Assembly: GCA_922989275.2 (NCBI GenBank)
Contig: OV277871.1
Span: forward strand, 4,650,001 to 4,714,000
DNA length: 64,000 bases
Reading direction: 5' to 3'
From: Gari tellinella
Taxonomy: Eukaryota; Mollusca; Bivalvia; Cardiida; Psammobiidae
Position numbers and translations under genes: made by a program
Part shown: positions 47,101 to 59,100 of the stretch, piece by piece
How the letters are laid out: each line of letters starts with the position of its first letter
Position numbering within the stretch: the stretch's first letter is position 1
The notes under the pieces: model-generated
Databases searched by the model: none
What the model was told of the DNA's origin: nothing
What the model saw: only the letters and a program-made list of their open reading frames with translations

Positions 47101-50100
47101 TTGTCATCACTCCGGCGTCTGTGTTGTCGTCGTCATTTTTGTCGTCGTCCGAAATCTTAACGTTGGCCATAACTTTAGAACTACATGTGATACATACTTT
47201 ATATTTGGTGTGTGTACTCACCTCAAACATATCTTGAGCTCAGTAAAATTTGGGTCAAGTCCATTAAAGGTCAAGGTCATTTAGAGGTCATTAAAAGATA
47301 AAATAGGGTGGGTTTAATATTGGTCATAATTGCAGACGAGCGTTGACACCCACATGAGGTGCTCTCATTAACTTGTCTATTCGAAGAATAGGCACTTATG
47401 TAGTCACCACGGCATTGGCCTCAGGATTGGTGTCGACATTGGTTAAGGATTTGATGTAAGCATTGAGATTCACTTATATTACATGAAATATGTAATATCA
47501 CAAACCTTTACATACACAGTCACAAATATCCCTTCTTGTACAAGCTTTTATTTAGACCTTCTGCGGTAAAACGTATATCAACATTACCCTTACTATAAAT
47601 AGAATTTGGTGAGAGTATATGTATCATCTGCGATGACTTGATGTTACAATACAGTGTTCCCTCCCTACAATGGCCCTCCCAACAACGACTCCCTCCTTAC
47701 AACGTCTATTGCCGCTGTTCCCCAAACAAGACATTTATATCCAAACTTTTCATGGCTGCAATGTCGTCTACTTAAGTTTGTTGTCTGCTGTTTTTCTCAA
47801 ATTTACATGTAAGTGGACATTTTGATAGAATAAATATAATGACGAGTGACAAACAGCTTGAATCCAGATCAGACGCCGCGTTACGCGGCGTCTGATCTGG
47901 ATTCAAGCTGTTTGCAAACGTAAACCTGTTCCCTCTCTATAACGACTCCCTCGGAACAACGCACACAATCTTTGTCTCCCATTGGATCAATGGATATCGT
48001 TGTAGAGAGGGAGCGCTGTATTACATTTGTAGTTTGAGGGTGGATGGTCATATTAGGACAGAAGGGATGAAACATACAAAATGTATACAAAATGTATTAC
48101 AAGTGATAAATTGTGACCGTGTATATTTTTGTGTGTTTTCAGACGCTTCTTTTTTGCTGGAGCCTTGTGGGTATTTTTGACACTGGGGATGCAGGCTTTA
48201 TATGAGTGGGCCTTTGATTTCCCAAAGTTAGCTTTCTTTTTGACAACAGGGTGAGTAAAGAATGGCTTGAAGTTTGTGATACTTGCCAACTGACTTTAAC
48301 CCATTACCCCATAGCCTATGTCTAGTTTTGAAATAAGGTTACGACTTAAAGCAGGTTGAAAGTAAAGCAGAATGCGTCTTAAGGCACATTCTGCTTTACT
48401 TTCAGCCTGCTTTATCCTGACATCTACTAGAATTTAGAATATATTTCTTTTTTTGCATATTCATTATAGTTCAAATTGGAATTATTTTCTTCGGTGTAGG
48501 AAAGCATTAGAGGCGTAAAAAGGCGTATTTATGGGGTAATGGGTTAACTTAACTATACCTGTGTGTTAACCCTTTCCTCCATGGAAGCACATTTTGATTT
48601 ATTCCTTCGCTGAACAAAATAGTTCCAATTTATAGTCATGAATATGTACCATAAGAAATATTTATGATATTCTAGCAGATGGTAACTGAAAGCAGGCTGA
48701 AAGTAAAGCAGAATGCACCTTAACTCTGTGAACCCTAGTCACGCATATATGCGTCATTTGCAAATAGTGTACCTGTGAGGAGTCCACTTTCCTATGCAAA
48801 CAATGTAGACCCTGATCAGAGGGCTCCTTAAGGAGCCCTCTGAGTGATCAGGGTCTACACTGTTTGTCATTTTGACACATAATGTAAAAATCAACCATAA
48901 AAAGTCAAAAATGGACTAGAGTAAATCGAAAACTAGAATTGTCCATTTGAGATTTCAGGGAGGAATGGGTTTAGGCACATTCTGCTTTTCTTTCAACCTG
49001 GTTTAAGTGATCACCTGTCTTCAAAATTAGAAACCATTTACTCGGTATAAGTGCCATAGGATGCCTTTACCCCTTCCTCTACATAAGTCCTACAAAAGAA
49101 TACATGTATTCATTAATGATGCTGAGTACAAGTGGTAACTTAAAACAAGGTGGAAGTTAACCCTTTCCTCCCTGAAACCCCAAATGGATATTCTAGTTGT
49201 CAATTTAGTCTAGTTCATTTTTTGACTTTTTAGGGTTGACGTTTACAATATATGTGACTTTGTCAAAATGACAAACAGTGTAGACCCTGATCAGAGGGCT
49301 CCTTAAGAAGCCCTCTGATCAGGATCTACACTGTTTGCAAAGGTGTACTCCTAGTGTACTCCTCACAAGTACACTGTTTGCAAATGACACATATATACAT
49401 GACTAGGGTTCAAAGAGTTAATGTTGCTTTCAGCAGTCACCTGTCTTAAACATTGTTGAATATAGCTAATTTGTACTTTGGGCTGTGGAGGAAAGGGTTA
49501 ACCAGTATCATGCCAAATCACAACTTAACTGACATTGGCAAACAGTCTGTATTCAATTTAAACATCAAAGTAACTCGTTGTCTGATCAGGCTCAAAACTA
49601 GTTACCACTTGGATGTTTAGTAATGGTAAACAGATTTTTTTTTTAAAATTTCATTTATTTCTCATGATTTGGACATTATTTATTTTGGCCCAAATCTCAA
49701 GTTCAACGTTTTTTTGTACGGGTTTGTTTTCAACCTTTACTCCATAGCCTATTTCTACTTCTGAAGACATGTGACCATTTAAAGCAGGTTGAAAGTAAAG
49801 CCTTATAAGCTACCATCAGCTAGAATATAGAACATATTTCTTATGAAACATATTTTTGACAATAAATTGAAAATATTTTCTTCAGAGTATGAATAAATTA
49901 AAGGCATACATATGGAGTAAATGGTTATGGCTTTATATTTGTGCCAGAATGCTGAAACTTGGTATTGGGGTTCAGTTTCAGGGCCTACATTAATGCAAGG
50001 AAATTAAACTGAAATTTGTTTTTAAGAAAATTAATTATTATATGTTTGGATTTAACTTTTAAACAGACAATCATTAGATGACTTTGACACAATTTCTATT

Positions 50101-53100
50101 TGTTTTCTATTTCTGTTTGTAGACCAATGCTTCACTGGTTCCTGTTTGTCATCGAGCTGCTTGGTATCATGATAATAAACTCTATTTTTGTTGCCGTGGT
50201 AACCAACTACTACACACAATGTGAGATGATTTTGTTCTATGTAAAAGGCATCAATGTCAGACTACAGGAGAAATCCACTGACCTAAAGACAGCTATGAAG
50301 GTAAGGGACTGCTGCTTTACTTTCAACATGCTTTAACCTTTTCCTCCCTGAAACCTCAAATGGATAATTCTAATTTTCAATTTAGTCTAATCAATTTTTG
50401 ACATTTTAGGGTTGATTTTTACAATATATGTCAAAATGACAAACAGTGTAGATCCTGATCAGAGGGCTCCTTAAGGAGCCCTCTGATTAGGGGCTACAGT
50501 GTTTGCATAGGACAAGTGTACACCTGACATGTACGCTGTTTGCAATTGACACATATATGTGTGACTAGGGTTGAAAGAGTTAACACATTATCCCATATAC
50601 GACTATGAAGGTAAGGAACCATATGTAATAGGTTAAAACTGCAGGGCTCCAGATAAGGGGAGTACTTAAAAAACTATAATGTTTATGTCTGCATTAAACC
50701 CTATGGTGTGACTACTCATTAGAATCGTCTCTTCGAGATGATTCTAATGAGTAGTTACACCATAGGATTTGGTACTGTCTTGAGGGAGAAATTTTTGAAT
50801 TTGTTCAGTTTACTCCCTCTTATCTTATCTTATAGCCCTGAAACTGTATACACTGTTCCAAACACATTACTTTATAAATATGCCTTTTTATGCCTCTATT
50901 TATTTCTACACTCAGGAATGTAGTCCCCTCCTAGGAAGTCCTGAACATGAAACACAAAAGGCATTTCTAGTATCTTTCCAGATGATAGCTTAACCCTTTA
51001 CCCCATAGCCTGTCTCTAGTTTTGAAAACAGGTGAACATTTGAAACAGGTTGAAAGTAAAGCAGAATGCGCTCTTGGGCGCATTCTGCTTTACTTTCAGC
51101 CTGCTTTAAGCTATTATCTGCTAAAATATAGAAAATATTTATTATGATTCTTATTTGTAACAGTATTAATTGGAAATATTTTCTTCAGTAAAGGAAAAAA
51201 TTAAAAGCGTAAAAAAGCGTATTTGTGGGGTAATGGGTTAAGTGAGTTTTGTTGTGATGTTTTCCAGGATATTCTGTCTGTTCGACAAAACCTGAGTGTG
51301 TTGAATGGCCCGATAGCTAGAATGACAGCTCTAGTGTCGGTTATATTTGCTGAACTCACTGTGATAGGTAGGTTACATGTACAGGGAAGCCTAAAAAATC
51401 TGGACTCTTTTAACCCAGAGTTTAACCCATTGTATGCTGGGTAATATTTGGCGGACATTTTAAAATTAAACACAAATATTTGCAAAAGATTTTAGCAGTT
51501 TGTGATAGAATATTGACTTTGCTGCAAACAGTTTTGATCTCAAATCAGGCCCCACATGAGATCAAAACTATTTGCCTAGAGGTACACCTAAAAGTGTATC
51601 CCACATAAAATGGGTTAAATGCTCTTGAAACCATACAGGAACTCTTTAACCCATTTCCCCATAGTCTGTTTCTAGTATTGAAGATAGGTGATTGCATAAA
51701 GCAGGCTGAAAGTAAAGCAGAATGTGCCTTAAGGCACATTCTGCATTACTTCAGTCTGCTTTAAGCTACCATATGCTAGAATATAGAAAATATTTGTCAT
51801 GATGCATAATCATGACAGTATAAATTGGAACTAGATCTACATGTACTTTAGTTAAAACATATTTTATTTCATAATATATACAACCTTTATGAGCAATAGG
51901 ATGAGAACGAAAGCAAAAGCTTATTTGGTTTTTCTACTCATGTACTTTCAATGGAGGAATAAATTAAAGGCTATAGGATAATGAGTTAAATCTTTCTTTT
52001 ATAGCTCAAAATGCCAATCACCCATATCCAGCTGTGTTCAAGGCAATTTACTGCTATTAAAAGCAAGATTAAAGTAAAGAAGAAAGATCCTTTAGGATTT
52101 TTCTGGTTTATTTCCACCTTACTTGCTTTCAATTGTATTCAATAGCATCATTGAATATTCATTTATGGGGCTTATGCTGAGGAAGGGGTAAATTAAATCA
52201 AATCAAATCAATTTTATTTTGAGTCGGCAAGACATAAAACAATAAACATAATCTGCAAAGCTTTTTAACCCATTACCCCATGGCATGTTTCTAATATTGA
52301 AGATAGATAACTACTTAAAGCAGGTTGAAAGTAAAGCAGAATGCGCCTTAAGGCGCATTCTACTTTACTTTAAGCCTGCTTTAAGCTACCATCTACAAGA
52401 ATAAAGAAAGTATTGTGGGAATAAATTAGAGACATAAAAAGGCGTATTTATGGGGTAATGGGTTAACCGACTAACAAACAATTGCAGGAAAGCAGGAAAT
52501 CAAATGTAAAACAGCTATTAGGAGAAAGACATATTAAAAAGGATCACAATGAATTACTACAGTGGTTGAAGAAGATGATGATGATGTTGAAGCTTGAGAC
52601 TGATTGAAGCTAAAGCAGGATGCTCCTTAAGGCTCAGTCTGCTTTACCCTCAGCCCAACCCAAGTGGAAACCTGTGATCACTATTAGTAAGAAGGTGTGG
52701 ATATTCATAGTAGTGGAGCTATTTTCTTTAGGAAAGGAATAAATTCAAGGCATAAGAAACATATATTTATTAAGTAATGGGTTAAAAACTTATTAGTTAT
52801 TACATGCGATCGTTTCAAACATGTATTATTATTATAATACCCGATTTATATAGCGCTCTTTTCACACAGGAGTTGTGCGTTCAAAAGAGCTTCACATGAA
52901 ACTATATAAATGTACCTACAAAGCGAGAAAAGACAAATATTCACAATAAACATGGAAACATGGACAGTATTTCTCTATTACAACCACTAAATTGTGTTAA
53001 TTATAAGTTGTTTATGACAGGTGACAGCTTAATAGTCTGGTAGCAGATAAGGCTATTTTAGCTTAACCTTGCTTGGAGTTGTATAGAAAATGTTTTTGTG

Positions 53101-56100
53101 GTTTATGGTAGAATAGACCCTCAGCATCAAGGATCCGATGTATGACCGCCGGTCATCCTTGAGCATTTCGAGATATTCAAGATGGCGTCCAAGATGGCCG
53201 CCAGCATACATCTGGCTAAATGTTAGGTTTGATTCAATAAGCTATAACGGAATTTTCAGCAAATTATAGTCCAATTTCATCTTTGATGACATTATTAAAG
53301 TTCTAAATAGAAATAAAAATGATCTAGATCTATAATTCAAAATGGCGTCCAAAATGACCGACAAAGTACCATTTTTATGTAAAATAAAATGAAAATGACA
53401 CTTTTCAAGGCTATGATTTGCTCAAGTTTTTCCCCGTCGTGATAATATAATTGTTCATAATTAATAAATAAAGCATGAAAAGATCTAGTTGGCAATTAAC
53501 GCATTCATAAATGAATTATTAGAGACTGTCACCAGAATACAGTATGCATAAAAACCATAAAGCTTAAGTTTACTTTGAGGTAATTCATGCATAATGATGT
53601 AAAAAATGACTAGCTCTTGGGTTTGATTCAATGCATTTGAAGGATTGTTTCAGCAGATTGTAGTTCACTTTCATAACCTTTGACATTATTAAAGTTCAAA
53701 ATGGAAATATTTATAACCCTTTATTCAAAATGGCCGACAAAGTATTAAGGTGACGTCCAAGATGGTTGCGGGAATACAAATGAAAATGCTTTCAGTTCTG
53801 ATGAGGTAATTTCAACTGTAAACAAGATTAAACGTAGTTCAATACTTCTCAGATGTTTAAAACAAAAACAGAGGAAAGAATACTGTTAATTTCAAAACGG
53901 CGTCAAAAATGGTCGACAAAATATGCAAAACAGATATTTGTTTTCAATATTATATAATAAGCAAAAACAACAGGAAAGTACCAACATTTGTATTCTTAAT
54001 TATCAGTGTCTCAAACATAAACTTATCATTGTGGCTAAATAGCTGGCACATTGTATTGAAATAGAAAGGTCGATAACTCTTCCCGGAAAACAACATTTTT
54101 TATTAGAAACGTTCTCCATAGAAGAGATACAATGGTGCTCATATTCAGTCTCTAGAACCTTTGCTTAAAGAAAATAAAATCACATTAGACTTTCATTCAT
54201 CACGATATTCACGGCGTTATCAAGACTAGAAAGTCTTCTTATATCAAATTAACTCCCTTTGATTTGAAATAAGAATGAACCTTGTGTGTTTCATTTTCGT
54301 TACATGTGTCATTTAATATAACTGATTTACTGGAATACATTGATGAACGTATGAGCCCTAAAATCTCAAACAAAACTGGAGTTGATGAAGTACTTCAAAA
54401 GATATGGAGCATTAAAATTTACTTAATGTAAAATAAATGTAAAAAGTGAGTACATAATCTATACAATAAGCATACCATTCTTTTTAGACTCTTTTTAAGA
54501 CAAACGAGTGCTTTTAAGAAGAATAAATCAGAATTATGAAATAACTGTTTCTGAAAGATAAGTCTTATGTCGATCTATCTTAATGATCGCATTCTGCAGA
54601 AAATTTCAAAATATGAGATTAATCTAAGTTTGAGTCAACATTGATGTTATTTTGTGTTTTGAACATGAATTATATGATTCGTTTTCAAAATGGCAATCAG
54701 AATGGCTGCCAAAGTCAGTGTTTTTGTTTTATATGTTTTTCAAAAAGTAGTATTATGGCGGATGTAATATAAATTGGATACTATTCCTGTTTCTGCATGT
54801 ATTGTGAATTTGAAAATGAGTATGCCGCACACAACAACCTATGAAAAGGAGTTTATAAACATATTGGTGTCGATATACAGTACGTTTATAAATAAGCACA
54901 TGTATATTGTACTATTATATAAATGAATATTCTTATTAGGAGGGAATAAAATTGCACACTGTAATTAATAATTAAAAAAAGGTCATGCCAGGTTTGTTAC
55001 ATAGCTTGCCATTAAGTTAGTTGTACTTGACATGATCCTGCGTTTATTTCTCAACTGCTGTGGGTGCCCTAGCAACTGGGTTAGGCTGAATGTGGCTAGA
55101 ATGTCCTCAAACCTGATTTATATGCTCCTCTGTCACTAAAGGACACCCAGGACCTGGTCATCTCTTCCATAGTCTGATCATGGCGATTATGATCTCCTAC
55201 TAAATCTAAAGCGCAGAATGGCCCTCCTCGTGATTGAGTTAATGCATGAAATGACACACTCCACCTGTCCATAACATCCCAAACCTTTAGTTCTCATTAC
55301 TTGTGGGGCCTCCTCGTCATGTTTAACGCCACATATCCAACTGATCACAGGCTCCATTTCTGCAAACTGTCTGCAAGTATTGGGCAGACGACATTAATGA
55401 ATAGCCTCCATATTAAATTACAAAATTAACAAACAGGTGTTGAACACTATTCTACGAGTCTCAAAGGCTATAATTGTGCTAGGCATTTCTTTGAAATTTC
55501 CTAGGCAGTGTAGTGTCCTGTGATTATGACAAGCTCGCATCCTCTTCTATCAAACAACATGTTACAGTAGCTATTCTAGACATAAAACGTAGCCTCATCG
55601 ACACCTAACTGAGTAACTGGTCTTCCATCAAAAATACGATTTTAGTCCTGACGTCATGGACATACAAAGTCTGCACTGCTTGTAATTCTACAATTAATGT
55701 CACATAACTACTGCAATTGAATTTGCTCCAATCTGACAGTCAGCACAGGAACATTCCCTCAAGTCTCGACGAAGACCAAGCCAATGACCACTCTGAGATC
55801 ATGAGCCAAGTATTCTTCATGTTAACTCTCAGTCAACTCGGTTTGAATACACCCTTCCATCCAGCTTTTTGGGTTACTCTGTCAGTGAGTTTGTGATCAC
55901 AGAAGCGCCAACTGAACACCTTTGCTGGACTCTTGTGACAGAGCCTCATACACTATTAGAGCAGAACATCAAGCACTGGTACAGCAGATGGTTGAGATCA
56001 AATACCTAATGTGAACCATACACAAACACTTCTCGTAGTACTGACCGCTTCATGTAAGCGGTTTTCAAACTCTGTTTGACATGCAAATTGCATTCCACAA

Positions 56101-59100
56101 ACCAAAAGCTCATTCTTGGTATTGAATCTAAAGGCTTTAAGATGTTAAGTGCTTGTGTGGCGGCTGTAAAATGTCGCCCCATACTTCATTCTCAGTGTTG
56201 TTATACTTTCGAGTCCTTTGGAATCATTGATTTCAGCGCATTTACAGTTGAAATTTGAATTCCGCTTAAGCCTGTGCTAGGGGGCGTGAGCACTGTTGCA
56301 TATTTCAGTATTGCTCATGAACAGACTCAATTAAACCGAGTCTGCAATTTTCAGTATTTGCTTTGTTTTCTGTGCTTTCAAAGGATCTCCCCTCATTCAG
56401 ATTTCTCCAGATCAACAAAGGCCACATGTAAAGGCTTGATTTCGACCTTTTACTTTTTCTATAGATGGTACATGGTGAAGAAGGAATCAATAGTACCTCT
56501 ACCCTTAACAACGCCAAACTACATGCATAAATGTTGATAATCTCAAGCACAGGGGTATCTTTTTAATCGGTTCATCAACTTTATTGTCTGGTCCTTGAGC
56601 TTTAACACTTCATAAGTGTCGCTCATGCGAGTCATCTTCACCTTTTTATTGTTTGAGGATGTACTTTGCCTCCCTGTCCTCAGAAATCACACAATTACTG
56701 CAAATCGCATCAGTCAGCCGTCTTCACATCTCAAATCCCTTATATTCCGAAGCTGCTTTAATCATCTCGGCTATCACCCCTGATAGGCCAGCGGCCTTGC
56801 AGTATATCATCATGTCATGAGTTTTGCACTTATTATACAAGATGACCACTTTTGTAGTGACTGAATTGGACAGTAACTGTACCGAGGTTCTGTTTACTTT
56901 GGTAATTCAGGAATTAAGATATGCAAATTGTATATTTGAAATTATATGTGTGATGTCTTTCTTTCTTATTCTAATCTATGGTTAAGCCAAAAGACTGTTC
57001 AGTCAAGTGTCTGTGTAGCCATGTACTCATTTAGCAATATTTCAAAGATAATATGATTCTTTGCAGCAGCAGTACCAGATTAGAAACTCACAGAATACAT
57101 GTTAAAAGGCTTAATGAAAAGAAAAAATGAACATAGTTTTATACTGAGAGATACTGTACACAGTTATCTGGTTTCAAAGGGGTGCCACCACATCCTCAGG
57201 AGGCTTTCATCCCAAGAAAAATAATTGGTATCCATTCTACCAATTTATTTCCCTGTTCCTAAGAAGCTCACAATCATGTAATTGAACTATTTAACAAGAA
57301 AGGTGACATGTGGTGACAAATATCACAGTAATGGAAACACAGAACTTTTTTTTACGACACTTTCAGTATTCTTTGCTTGAAATACATTGACATTTATATA
57401 TTACAGGTAGGTAGGTAATTGGGTTCTATGAACAAATTGAAAATATTTGAGTTTTGACTTGACTAATTACTTTTCTGTTAATCTGAAATATTTATTGCAC
57501 TTTATATCGTTATGCATGAACTGCCTCAATGTAAAATTAGGCAGTATGGTTTTTATGCATACTCTATTCTACTGACAGTCTCTTATGATTCATTTATGAA
57601 TGAATTTATCGCCAAATTGATCTTGTCATGCTTTATTATTAATTATGAACAATTTTATTATCACGACGGAAAAAACTGGAGCCTTGTAAAGTAACGCACA
57701 TACTTTGCATTTTATTTTACATAAAAATAGTACTTTGTCAGCCATTTTTGACGCCATTTTGAATTAAAGATTATTTTTATTTCTATTTAGAACTTTAATA
57801 ATATCATCAACGATAAAATTGAACAATAATTTGCTGGAAATTCCGTTATAGCTTATTGAATCAAACCTAACAGTTAGCCAGATATATGCTGGCGGCCATC
57901 TTGGACGCCATCTTGAATATCTCGAAACGCTCAAGGATGAACGGCGGTCATACATCGGATCCTTGATGCTGAGGGTCTATTCTACCAAAAACCACAAAAA
58001 CATTTTCTATACAACTCCAAGCAAGGTTAAACGTGTCCGCGGCCGGACTATAAGGGTGTATCCAACCCATAAGCGATTTTTTTTGAAAGTATCAAACTTT
58101 TTTTCTATCACTGTTTTATTGGAAGAGCTATTTATGATGAATGAAAAAATGGGAAAAAAATATATATGGTGGTGTCCTTCTTTTTGAGCTACAGCGAGTT
58201 GAAAAAATATGTCAAATTTGGACTTTTTTTCTCAAATTTTACCCATTCAGAGTACAAGCTTCAGTAAAATCTATTTCAAAACAAAACAAACATGGTAATT
58301 TGGGTTTTCATTATTTATTTCATGTCTATGGTGGTATTTTCACATATAGAAACCAAATTTAGACAAAGCAGGCACTAGGTTTGAACAATATGGATCCTGG
58401 AATATCAAAAATATGCTTTTTATAGGGCATGATTTTATTAGATTTTTTATTTTATGAAAAAAAAAGTAAAAAAGTTTGAAAATGAAATAGTTCTAGTATT
58501 AAACTTTTTCTTATATTCTACCAAATGACAGCCAATGCTAAGGCATCTCAAAATATGAAAAGAAATTGAAAGGTCAGTGTTGAAAATGTTGAGTTATTAA
58601 AGTAAAAAGAGTTATCTCCCCTTACAAAATTTACAAAAAAGTACCATATTGATGATATTTAGAGCTTTATAAATGTCACATTTGGTGCCGGTTTTTTCTT
58701 AAATTAGGTTTTGTATGAAGAAATACTACCATAGATAGGAAATAAATAACACAAATCCAAATTATCATATTTGTTTTCATTTAAAATGGATTTTATTGAA
58801 GCGGGCTGTTTGAAAAGGACAAAATAAGAGAAAGTGGGTGGGGTAAATTTTACATGGCCATGGAGCCAAGTGTTGTTCATCAAAATGTACACTTTTTCTA
58901 TTTTTTCATTCATCTTTAATAGCTCTTCAATACAAAACCATCAAAAAGTGTTTTCATATACTTTGAAAATTTCTTACATTCATGACATTGATACACCCTT
59001 AAAGCAAGTTGACAGTAAAACAGAAAGCTCCTTTAAGGAGCTTTCTGTTTTACTGTCACCTTCCTTTAAGCTGTCACCTGTCTTTTATACAATCAATTAG

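Larger units (their letters stand above)
53063..58030. mobile_element. 5 kb TTAA element with long terminal inverted repeats
   Basis: TTAA CCTTGCTTGGAGTTGTATAG at 53063 is mirrored by CTATACAACTCCAAGCAAGG TTAA ending at 58030. The inverted match continues inward for about 490 bases on each side (to about 53565 and from about 57535), including gaccctcagcatcaaggatc, ccaagatggc and attatcacgacgg. The TTAA flank fits Kolobok or piggyBac types; the ends do not decide between them. The interior is mostly AT-rich with a decayed coding patch at 55000-56800. Confidence 0.85.
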
